64,000 bases of DNA from Gonium pectorale. Taxonomy: Eukaryota > Chlorophyta > Chlorophyceae > Chlamydomonadales > Volvocaceae. How positions within the stretch are numbered: position 1 is the first letter of the stretch; every line of letters starts with the position of its first letter. Below are positions 34,501 through 46,500 of this stretch, one piece after another. The stretch is from positions 724,661 through 788,660 of the forward strand of contig LSYV01000040.1 in NCBI GenBank assembly GCA_001584585.1, given 5' to 3'. The position numbers and the translations under genes are program-made. Under the pieces are notes generated by a model. The model was not told where the DNA came from, did no database searches, and saw nothing but the letters and a program-made list of their open reading frames with translations.

Positions 34501-37500
34501 CACGGTGCCTGCCGAACACGCTTGACAGAGCCTCATGCGGTGATGTTGTGCGGACTGCCGACGCTGCCCGTTGTGGGGGCGGTGGCGTCTGGCAACAGTG
34601 TTCATGTTCTCTGCCAGAGGGCTGTAGTACTGTACTCGTATCGGCATTCGCGTCTCTGAAACCGTCCCCAGCATCTAAAAGCGCTGTGCGTGGGCCGCAG
34701 GCTGTCTCGACTCGCCATACATGATCGGGCTGTCCGTCTCTATCTTCCTCGTGGTCCTCTACTTTGCTATTGTCTGTGTAACAACCGCCGCCGACTTCGA
34801 ACTCAATCCCCTGGCCAATGGCCTGCTCGCCACGGCGCACCCGCACGTCGAGGTGCGTTCAAAGCCATGACTCCGGGTCGTATGATGGGTGTCTTGGACC
34901 GTGGCCACAGCGGACATCATTGTGAGATGGAGGACAGGGGCAAGCAAATTGCGCGCTGCTCAAGGCCGCACTGGACGGCGCAATCGGATAACGTGATGAG
35001 GACTCAATTGCGGCCCATCCACGCTCCGCGCCGCAGCTCATCAACCTGGCCGCTAAAACGGTGTTTCTGCTGGCCAGCGCGATCATCGTGGTAGACGTCC
35101 CCAAGCTCCAGGCGCTCATCTTTGCGGCGTCCATGGCCGTGCAATTCTATGCAACAGCCAGATGGGTGCGTTCTGACACACACGCTCTTGCTGCCCATTC
35201 CGGCGCGCTTGCTGACTGACTGACTGACGCAACCTTGAGGGTATGGGGCCGCGGGCCTGTGTAAGACACACAGGCCAGAAGCGTGCTGGTGTGCCTTCCT
35301 GTGACCAGATATAGCTGAACTGAAACCATGGACAGATGTCGGACGCTGGTGTATCTGACTCCCAGCCGCTGCGTGGGGCTGCAGGTGCCCTTCTTCACGG
35401 GATGGGTGAATCACGTGCGCTCTGGCTTCAGCCTAGGCCTTACTTGGGTTTCCATCATGATGGTGATCCTCAGGTGATGCCCTCTAGAGGTGCATTGCTG
35501 TATGATCGTGGGTTTGACGGTGCTAAGTAGCCGTCACCAGGATTACATTCATTAACACGGTTCCCTGTGGGAGCTTTTGGATTGCCCCCCCCCCTTGTCC
35601 AGAAACCCGCTTACACCAGGAGCGCATAAGAAACGCCTGTCGCGCCGCCATGTACTGCAGGTTTGTGAGCGCCGCGAAGGATCCTCAGGGATCTACGGCG
35701 AAGAAGATGACGACCGTGGCGCTTGTCGGTATCCCGGTTGCCGTGGCCCTGGGCATGCTCGGCTCATGGGTCCGCCTGAGATACTTCACGGCCAAGGCGC
35801 TCGATGCGTTCCGCCGGGCCTCACCGGACGCCAAGTTGAAGGACATCTACAGGCAAGGAACCCCATACAAGGAGCGTTTGGTGCATCGATCGACTTCATA
35901 ACTGCCGCGGACCGACGGCATAGGATCTCCAACCAGGCCCGATTTTCGAGAGCATGCCGTGGAGCAATGCTTGCGGACACGTGCATACCCCCTTTTGCCT
36001 GCACTGACAGGTTCGTGGACGAGTACGAGGTCGAGGTGGCGGCGCGCGTGTGCCGCACGCCCGGCGAGGCCGTGGGCACCCAAGACGAGGCATCTGTGAA
36101 GCTGGCGGAGCGCATCCTAAAGTCTGGCATTTTACAGTTTCCGCAGGACCCTTACGCGCATGTCCTCTATTCAAATCTCCGCATCGAGGTGCAGAACCTG
36201 TACCGCGCCGGCCAGAGCGAGCTCATGGCAGCTAAGAAGCTTAACCCGGGATACGTCCAGAAGTTTGCCATCTTTGTGCGCGAGCAGCAGCACGCGCAAC
36301 GCGCGCACACGCAGGTAAGTGCGCCTGTTACCTCGTTACCTTCGCTACAGTGCTTTGAGCACGCCGTGGGCATGTCCGGCAAACGCAAGTGGTTTTCCTG
36401 CACGGTGCATCAGAATTCTGCGGATGCTGTTCATGTGACCCGGGCAAACATACGCAGGCGACGGGCGAGAACGCGGTGGACCTGGTGTCGTATGTGGAGT
36501 TCCAGAAATGGCAGCGGTGAGAGCCCTTAACTGGATGGTACAGGATGCGTGAGCGCTGGGTCCGGCTTGTGTTGAGGGGTATGGTCCGTGTAGGCATGGC
36601 GTCAAGGCGCGTGCCAGGGAAGGCACTCCTCCTGCAGGCCCGCATGTGGGCATCGGCGTGGGCCATGGCCGATCAGTAGGCGCAACGCACCCGGGGTGAT
36701 GACGCACGCATGCGCCACTTCCCTTGCACCTGCTGCCAGGCTGCTGGGCCGCGCCACGGAGCGGGCGCTGACGAGCCAGCAGGCGTTCTGGAAGCTGCTG
36801 CTGCGGAGCCGCATACATTTCTCGCAGCTTACTACCGCCTTCAACAACATTAAGGCAGCTCAGAAGAATGCCACGCAGACGTACCGCATGGTGCTGGACA
36901 GGTGCGTGAGCGCCATTCTGGTTGGTGGCGTGTTACCGGGGTGTTCAACGCTGCCGCGCCGAGTGCCAAGATAAAATTTTAGCTAGTGTGCCGCTCTGCT
37001 GTCTGAACCTCGCTGAACTATAAGGGTGCGGCAGTCGTTCTTTGTGGCTCTTCGGCGTGCGATGGTCGTGAGTGGCGTAACCTGATGTAGCCACTGCCAA
37101 TTCCGTTCCGCAGGTACCCGAACAGCGTCAAGTTAATCCGCAGCTATGCCCGGTTCCAGGAGGCCGTCCTGAACAATCCCTGGCGAGCGTCGCAGTTGTA
37201 CGAGTAAGTCATGTGCGGCCCGTTGCACGATGTGGCCGCTTAGGATCAACGCCGCCGTTTGTGCAGCTCCTGAGCCCTGACATCAAGCACTGATTTGTGA
37301 CTGCTGCCCACAGTCGGGCAGATCGCCTGGAGGAGCAGCAGACGGCACTACACGATAACATGCTCGTCAGCGCGGACAACAGGTCCATGCTGACGCAGGT
37401 GAGGTCGACCGATGGCCGGTCGTTGGTGGCTGGTCGTTGGCTCCATGCAAGGTTTGTGGCGGGTTGCACGCGGCGTCAACAGACAGGAAGGGACTCCTCT

Positions 37501-40500
37501 CATCGCCACTAGATATCGACTAGACCAATTGAACGCTGCAGGTGGACGACAAGACGAGCGCGGTTATCGTCGCAACTGCAACCGGAATCATTCAAATGAC
37601 AAACAAGGTGGGTATGGACATTGCCTGACGGGCGGCTTTCAACCACGAATCCCGCTCCCTGGTTACTGTCAGTACTGACCGTGAGGCGGGCTTCCTTGAG
37701 AGCCGCGTGATGAAAGGAGCCCGGGAACGTGTGCATTAGGTGGCGTGAGTGTTCCAGCACTGCCTTCAGTGCATTCGCCGCGTCTCTGCAATGCAGACGA
37801 TGCTGAGGATCTTTGGCTACAAGGCCTCCGAGCTGGAGGGTCAGAACGTCAACATCCTGATGCCGCAGCCCTTCGCCTCGCGGCACGCGGGTTACCTCCT
37901 CAACTACGTCAACACAGGTGGGCACTGGGCAGGGTGCTTGCGATTTGGGTTCTCGTGCTTCTTATTTTGAAGGTTCTTATTGGCCAACTCCACCCTGCCG
38001 CTTGCGGCTGAAGGCGCTGGCAAACGCGGCTGCATGCGTCGCAGGCAGGACCTTCGTGCTTGACAACGTTCGGCACCTTGTGGCGCTTCATAAACGGCGG
38101 TACATCTTCCCGATTCGCCTGGGCGTCACAGTTCTCAGTGGGCAGGGTGCGGACAGGTGCGCGTGCTGTGCGAATGGGCTGGCTGGAAGTTGTTATTGCG
38201 GCCTTGCTCGCAGCATGTGCCTCAGGCATTGCATCGCATGGGGACTGCGCATCTCCGTGCACGCGGACATGCTCGCGCATGGAAGGGCCTGGCTACACAT
38301 GTTCCGTTCACTCTACTCAGGCCCCGCTAGTCCACCGCCGCCTCCCTCCCATTCATTCTTTGTTACGTAAACAGCAAACTGAATTACCTGCCACCCGCAG
38401 CATCTTCCTGGCGGTCATTCAGCCGATCGAGGCCGATTCCGGTACCATCATGGTATGGGCGCTCCCGAACGGCTCGACCCTCTCCGTGGACCAGCGCTTC
38501 CACGACATGTTCGGCATCACCCCGTCCGAGGTGATTGGCCGCAACTTCAAAGAGCTGGTTTCGGAGCAGGAGGAGCTTCAGGAGTGAGTCCTGGTTGCCA
38601 GTTTATGGTTTGCAATTGCCGACCCGGCCGCCGACGGCTGTCAGGTGGCACGTTCATCAGCTTGTGCAGGGGCCGTCCGTACAACGCGGCTGCCGGTACT
38701 TGCTCGCTTTTGCGTATGGCTGTTCCCGCTTCGCGCCTTCAGACAGCGCTGTGGGCCGAGCGCTGATGCACTCTTGCCGCAACCGGAAGCTATTCAGCTC
38801 TACCTGTTACCATCCTTTCCTTGTTGGCAATACCCCTTTCCATTGAGCCCTGACACTGAAAACATCCTCGTCAGGCTAATGAACCAGGCGTTGGCAAGCG
38901 AGGACGGGGTAGGAATCTCGCTGGGCGGGATGCACATACACCACAAGTACGCGGGGCCCGTGGCGGTGGACGTCACAATTCACCGAGGAGGTGCGTGTGG
39001 AAGCACGTGTGAATATGCACCTGCCAACAGGCCACTGTTGCTTTTGGGTGCCTCCGCTTTCCGACTGCTCTCCAGTATGGAAACGACGGGCAGTGCAAAG
39101 CTGCCCCCCGCGCGGGATGAAGCTGCCACCGGCGGGAGTCCGTTTGCTTCTTACTTCTGGCAGCTCATGCAAGTATTGGGTGTCCCATCTGCATGGCCGC
39201 AGGCACGCCCGACGCGCCGCTGCACAAGCTCATCCTAACACCGGAGACGCCGGTGAGCTGCGGGCGCGCAAGCGGTGCCTCTGTTGTACGGCCACTTGTA
39301 TGGCGCGGACTGGCATCAGGCGGCCACGCATGCGGGCACAACTGCAGGCACCGTGGGCATTTTGGAGCCGTCCGCGTGCATGGTGGCCTCAGAAGACTGG
39401 TATCGATGCTCACATGCGCCACCCTCCAGGTTGCGCCGCCGCTGCTGGTGCTGAGTCGCAACGGCTCCGTTGTGTTCGCCAGTAACCAGCTGTGCCAGGT
39501 GCGGTCAGTGGGGAGGTGTATCAAGTTTTCTGCAGGACTGCGGCTGCCCTGCCCGTGCAAGTGGCGCTTTTCGCGCGGTTAATGAACGGGGCGCAACCTC
39601 CTGCCCCGTGCTCGCAGCTCCTGGGCTACACGGCCCGCAGCATGTCCATGCTTTCCTTGGAGGTGAGGCAGGGCAAGACTTCCCTCTTTGCAAGCTGTGA
39701 TTCGCTTCACTCCGATTCCGCCAGCGTGCAGACGAGCGGCGTTAATAGTCAACGCCCGACCGTGCGGCCGTACCTGACGGCTTGTCGGTTTCACGTGTTC
39801 TGGCGTTGCCACCATGATAACATACCGGCACGAGGTTGCGGGGCAACTATGCGTATCGAGCTTTTTGTCGAGCACCCCTCGGGGATGTACCGGCACCACG
39901 TATGCGGCGCAGGCTCTCCTGCCTGCGCACTACCAACTCCTCCACGCTGGAGGGCTCCGCGAGCTGTCCCAGCGCCGGTCCCCAAACAGCTGCCGGAACG
40001 GAGAGACTGTCTTTCTAGCCTCCAGCAGCAAGGCGCTAGTGCCCGTAAGTGCCTGCGGGTGTCACTGCTCCTACGCTCATCATACGGGCAAACCTTACTA
40101 CGCAAGGTGCTGCGAGGCATCGGCCAACCGGGATTGTATCAACGCACGCAGCTCTCAATCACCTTGCCTGCCATGGGAGTCTTGCTGGAGAATGATGCAT
40201 GACCAAGGCATATGTGCCTGGTAAGCTAAAGCATCCGCGCAACCCCCCTCCAGGTCCGCCTGACGATGAGCCACAAGGCCGAGGGAGAGGACAACCTGCT
40301 GACCGTCATCCAAGTGGCCAAGAGCAGCGTCGAAGCGGGGCTGGACGAGCGGAGAGTGCGTATGGAGGTAGGAGCAGCGACGGAGCGTGGCATGGGGTGT
40401 GCGGATGGGTCTGTTGCTATCGCATGCCTTGTGCCGCAGGGGCGACCGGCGAGGCAATCACGTAATAAAGCACAAACCTTGCATATGCCGCCTTGGATAA

Positions 40501-43500
40501 ACACTGCCCGAAATGGAATGTTGGAACATTTTTTGGGTTCACCGTCATTCGCTTCACGCGTGATCAACGGGCCGCGTGCAGGTCAGCCCGCAGGGTGAGA
40601 TCGTGTCTGTGCTCAGCGCCTCCAGCTCGACGGCGCTGCTGGGTGTGGTTCCGGAGCAGCTCATCGGCATCAACGTTTTCAAGCTCTTCCCGGACCTGGC
40701 GGCTGCAGCAGCCGACGACGCCGACCGGGAGGACGTGCTGGAGGCCCTGCGCCTCATGTGGGTTGCCCTGGGAATAGCGCGACTCTTGTAATCCGTACAT
40801 TTCAGAACCGACCGTTTAGACTAGACGTGGCTTGCTATGCAGTACTGCTATGCGTAGGTGCCCAGCCGGTAGCGTGATGCTCAGCGCAGCTGTCCATGCC
40901 CCATTCTGCTCTCGTAACGGGCCCGAAGCAGCAGCCGATAGCCCATGCCCCACATTATGGTAATGTATGCTCGCTTGATCCTTTATGGCAGGTCCATGGA
41001 GCGCCTGGGCTCTGTGTACATGCGGCTGGAGATCGGCGGCCAGTCGCCCGACCAGGCGGGTGGGCAGGAGCAGCCCCCAGCGATCTCCATGGAGCAGCCG
41101 CGCTTCCTGCGTCTGACGCATTCGGGCATGGCCAACCCCAGCCAGCCGTTCCTGGATGCCCCAGGGCCGGGCTCCGGCCGGCTTGAGCACGTCGACGAGA
41201 AGGAAGACGCCCCCATTGCGCTGCCCATCCCCCTGTCGGCTGCGTATGGATCGCGTGGCGGCGACATCTCCCCGGGCACCGCTGACCCTGTCATGCCGTC
41301 TCAACGGCCAGCGCAGCCAAGCCAACCGCCGCCGCTGCTGCTGCACGGCGGGTTCACGCTGCGACACAGTGCAGACCCCGCGTCCTTCACGATGCGAGTC
41401 GGGTCTGCGGGGCGGACCTCAGCTTCCAGCCGGCCCGGCTCGTCTACCATGGAGGCAGTCGCGATGGTGCGGAGCCGCCTTGCAGCGAAGGCTAGCCGCA
41501 TGCAGCGCCAGCAGGTGCGCCCGTGCCAAGCCTGTTTGGGAGGCGTGGCAGCCGTTGCCGAGTCCTTCGGATGTGTCGTTCACCCGCTTGCATTGGTCAC
41601 CTGATTCCCCGGCCGGTAGTAACCGAGGAGGCAGCCTCGAGCTGCTGGCGCAGGGCACGCATGAGCGCCATACCGGCTCATGCAGCCAGGTGCTTCAAGG
41701 CGCAATGGCCGCCGCTCTGCTGCGGCTCCACACGCAGTCTCTGCTGCCTGGATCAAATCATCTCAAATGGGGTGTCTGGGCGACGCGGTCACGAGCTCTG
41801 TGTACCAGTACAGTCTACTGGCACGTGCACGGTGACTGCTGATTTCACCCATTGCTGCGCATGCCCTTCCGCAACCCCACACAGGGCGGCGTGCTGGTTG
41901 GGCTGACGCCGAGGCCGGTCGTTCTGGAGGTCGACGGCACGTCTGGGGAGGATAACCTGGTCTTCAGCATCTGGCAGCCAGAGAAGGTGGCTGCGGTGCT
42001 GGAGGTCTCAAAGGACGGAGACGTACGGCAGGCCGAGCTGGACGAACTGCACCCGCCTGGTATGTACGGCATGCTGTACCGTGTGCGGTCGCCGAACCCG
42101 GGTCGCAGTTTTCCCTCAAGCCTGCCCCATCGGCTAAGTCCACGACGCTCCTGTAGTGTTATTGAGTCGAGCAATGTCGACACCGCTGGGGGAAACATCT
42201 GCATCCTGAAGCGACACTCCTGCTGTCCCATGCGCGTAGGGCCGGTGTTCGGGCTGTCCGCGGCGGCGCTGGCCGAGTTCAACCTCCGCGACATCCTGTC
42301 GATCCCGCCGTACACCTCCGTCTCCGACTTCCTCTTTACATCAGACAAGGGCGCAGTGAACACTCCGCGCAGTGAACACTCCGAGTCGCTGCGCAAGGTG
42401 CAAGCTGGGAAAGTGGGGCCCACTGGAGGCGGAGTCCTCAAGTCCGGCGCCTCTCACAAGAAGACTCGGTTGCCGGGTCCCCTGCTGCACCTCACAGTGT
42501 CGCATGCCGACTCCAGGCCGCTCCACCTCGTGGTCCAGGTCGGCTGGCTGGGCAGACGAGGGTGCGGGATCGCATGGAGGCGGTCGCAGCGGGTGTGGCG
42601 GCCTGTAACAATAGGTACCCATTCTTCGGTGAACCTTGATTGCAACACTGCGAGCCTCGGCTTTGCTTGCTCAGCCACCTGAGCAACCCACACCGCTACA
42701 GCTCGTTGCCTGCAGTACATCAACGCTGTGCTGTTTCGCTGTTGCTGTCCTGCTGCCCTGGGACAGGCCCTTCCCAAAAAGACGTCCACTTCGTCGTACT
42801 ACGTCCGGATTCAACTCCACACAAAGTACAACGCGGACGCCGCAGCCACCACTGCCCCTTCCAACGCGGTGCTCCAACAGCTATGTGGTCCGGGCACCCT
42901 GAAGCGCACACCAGCCGCTGTGCCCCCAGCGCCCATCCTTGCCCCGGTGTTAGATTCGGCCCATGCGCAGAGGGCTCCTCCCCTCGCACCTCCGCTGCCG
43001 TTGACCACGCCGTCAACTGCCGCTGCGGCGGCTCCGCTTCCCAAGGCACGCCACACGGGACAAGGGGCGTCGCGGATGGCCTCAGCACCCGTGGAGTCGC
43101 CAACAGACAGAGGCGTGCAGCACGGCGCAGGCAAACAGTCTGGCCGGACGCACGGCGAGGACGTAGAGGCGTGCACGGACTCCCAAGCGGTGCGATGGTT
43201 GCCGATCTGCGCGATCGCCAATCGAGAGTGTCCCTTGCTGCCGATTCGCCCGCGTTCTTGCGTGCCAGGCGCATGCTGTGCCTGCAACGGCAGCGTGCCT
43301 GCAGGTTGGGTTACCTGCAAATGCTGGCCGTTGGGCTGTCCAACGTTCCCATCCCAAGGGGGGAACCATTGCGGGCTTGGTGGGAAGATGACAGACCTTG
43401 GGACAAGCGCTCGACTTCCTCAACTGAGGGCATTCATAATCCTTCAAACCCCACTCAGGTCGGCATCGGCCAATCGATGCGCTCAGCGAGCTCTGCCGGC

Positions 43501-46500
43501 GCCCCTCCGCTGAGCGACGGCGCGTCCCGCCAGCACCTGGAGGCGATCAGGGAACAGATGTCCCAGCAGGCCGGCGGCAACGGAGTGGACGATCCGGGGC
43601 ACGACCAGGGCTCTGAATCCGGTCTATCGACTCCAGCAAGCGTTATGAGCGACGGGTGAATTGGGGAAATGTGTACTGCGTGTGAAGTGTGTATGGTGGG
43701 TAGGATCGTCGCCTCGCTATCCTTGCGCTTGTTGCCTTTCCTGCGTGGAGGCCATGATAACGTACCGGGTGCGCACGTCTGCAGCTACACTTGCGCTTTG
43801 CCTGCTGCACATAATGGTGCTTTACCGGGTAGCCTGCTTGGGGTCGCTGGAATGGCATGCACCGTACATGGCCGCTGCTTCCTCCCCATCCGCAGCCTCG
43901 AGGGATATGAGGATGACCCTCTGTACGGGGAGCGCCTCGAGGCGCTCGCCACTCTGGGCCCCGCAGCAGACGAGGTTGAGGCCCCTGGCGCCAACACAGC
44001 GCTCTCCGAGGGCATCCTTCCCCCTCACGACATAGGGACCGGGCCCTCGCCCCCGTTCTCCGGGGACCGCCGCCAGGGCGAGGGCCGCCCCGGCCAGCGC
44101 CTGCGCAGCTCCAGCAGGCGAACCGCCAGCAGCCCCGGAAGCTCTTTACGCCGGGTCGGGTCAGCGGGGCCGTCTGTAGGAATGCAGCTGATGCAGCCGG
44201 TCGGCGACGGGACGCAGGCGCCGACGGCCGAGGCGTCGGCATCGGCCGCATCGATGGGGCGCGTCGAGTCCCGTCTCCGATCCCACTCAACNNNNNNNNN
44301 NNNNNNNNNNNNNNNNNNNNNNNNNNNNNNNNNNNNNNNNNNNNNNNNNNNNNNNNNNNNNNNNNNNNNNNNNNNNNNNNNNNNNNNNNNNNNNNNNNNN
44401 NNNNNNNNNNNNNNNNNNNNNNNNNNNNNNNNNNNNNNNNNNNNNNNNNNNNNNNNNNNNNNNNNNNNNNNNNNNNNNNNNNNNNNNNNNNNNNNNNNNN
44501 NNNNNNNNNNNNNNNNNNNNNNNNNNNNNNNNNNNNNNNNCGACGGGACGCAGGCGCCGACGGCCGAGGCGCGGCATCGGCCGCATCGAGTCGGGGCGCG
44601 TCGAGTCCCGTCTCCGATCCCACTCAACGCGCCGCTCCANGTCCTCCCGTGCGGCAGGGGCGCGCGACGGCCCTGCGCAAGACGCGGGGCNCGGACGCAG
44701 CCCCGGGCGCACTCGGCAGTCCATGCCGCAGGGCAGAGCGCCGTGGAGGGCCACGGAGCACCACCGGCCGGTGGGCAGCAGGGGCAAGGAGCGCCGCGCC
44801 TCACGCCGACCCAAACGGTGCGGTCGAGATATGTGTATGTATGTAACCGAACTGACGCAAGCCAGGCGCCGTAGGCGTTGGCATCGAGCGAGTGCACAGC
44901 CTTGTCAATGGTGAAGGACGACACCCTGCGATCCGGTTGTTCGCTCACTCGCTCAGCCCGGGTGTCCGTCAAGCTGGGCTCAAGTCGTTTTTTGCCCCCG
45001 TTGTCCCAACTCCAGGCGCGGGAGGAGTGCGGCGCGGATGTGTCGCGAGGCCGGCTGACCAGGGCCTGGGTAGAGCAGCCCGAGAGCCTGGTGCTGGAGG
45101 GCCCCTCCCCTGTGTCACACCTGCGCACCGGCTCCATCCCGCAGGTGGGGAACACGAGCCGTTCGTGAGCGGGCCCGTCCAATGTGCGAGACAGTCGACA
45201 ATGCCCTCCGTCAGAATGTGTTTGCGCATGGACTCCTCCTATCCACTCATACTCTGTTGCCTCTAACCGCCTTCCGTATGGCAGGTGTACGACAACGGTC
45301 TTTACAATCCGTCCAGGACGGCTGAAGCGGGTCCGAATGCGGAGGCCGTAAGAAACCCCTTCCTCGCTGCCCAAGCCTCCACGCCGCGGCAGGCGCTTTT
45401 GCGCGACACCGCGTCGGGCATTGGCGCCGGGCCAGCTAGCTTGGGAACTGGAAGGAAGGCGGCGACGCCGGTGCTGGCGGCGGCGGTTACTGCCTCGCGG
45501 AGCAACGAAGGAGCCGGGCCCGGCCTCAGCCGCATGGGCCCCTCCGCGGGGCTCGGTGGGAGCCGAAGCAACCGCATAATGGACAGCGGTGATCGTGGCG
45601 CGCACCGGCCTTACGCAGATGGCAGAGTCGACCCCGGAGACGTACAGATTACGTTCCGCCCCGACGGCGTGCCGACCGCGATGGCGGTGGAGGGCGCTGC
45701 GGGGCCGCAGGGCGACCAACAGAGCGAGCTGGAGTCTGGGGTCGAAGGCGACGCAGCGCATGCGGCGGACTCCCACAGACAGGTGCCGATAGAATGCAGT
45801 AGCGTGCGCCTGCGTCGTCCGCGCACTGTCGGCTCTTCGCGCAGGTGCACGTAGCACGAGACGGCAGATCCAGCGCCTCGAGAAGCGACCACCGTATGTC
45901 ATCGGTTGAGGACTGACTGCGCCATGCGCCCATGGTGCCGCAGACCGACTTTCAACGCGGGAAGCGCCTGCGGCGCATCTGCAAGGTGCTGGAGCGGCCC
46001 GAGGCGCGCCGCGCCATCAACCGCTTCTGGCAGCACAGCCAGCTGGTAGCGCTGCTGTTGGCCCTGTGCCACCTGGCGTGCGCCATCGGGATCTTTGTAC
46101 TGCTGGACCAGGTACGGTACATGCGTACGGCATAGGACAGCATCGGCACGGCATTTTACTGCCGGTACACTGCCGGTAGCCTCAAACTGCAGTCCCTCGA
46201 TACATGTGGGCAAGGCCTCGCCTGCGCAGGCGCGTCAGTGGCAGGGAGGATATGCAATTGAACAGCCTGTCGCTCGCCGTCCACCTCCCGCCGCAGCTCT
46301 CCCAATGCGTGAAGCACACCAACATTTGCGGCATAGCCATGGACTGCGCGCATCGCGCCGCCATCAGCACGCGCGTGATGCACGAGATATACGCGCAACG
46401 CCCGGAGGTGCGCTGCGAGGGGCACAGGGCGCGGAAGAGGAGCTTGGGGGGCTAGTCCCCATGCGCTAGGGAAGGAAAGGGGCGGACAATGCTCTCGCTG

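Larger units (their letters stand above)
32252..40757 (+). other. Exon map, N-terminal half of the TmcB-like gene
   Basis: Predicted exons: (31544-31620), 32252-32320, 32656-32789, 33050-33101, 33282-33300, 33665-33747, 34071-34084, 34316-34470, 34701-34852, 35037-35165, 35385-35473, 35661-35852, 36011-36314, 36458-36516, 36740-36901, 37114-37203, 37314-37398, 37542-37607, 37797-37917, 38045-38156, 38401-38583, 38875-38990, 39203-39252, 39430-39498, 39618-39662, 39913-40044, 40254-40367, 40582-40757. Conserved family stretches seen across junctions include AVFGVLYTLSK, YCFKRQKFAYVWPVW, VSVFYQTFYVSAMG, CVTTAADFELNPLANG, FAIFVREQQ and LVSYVEFQKWQR. Confidence 0.78.

Noticed and set aside
44025..45902. 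625-codon open frame on the minus strand
   Set aside because: It runs through the N gap and opposite to well-phased plus-strand exons of the TmcB-like gene; it is a GC-rich antisense shadow.
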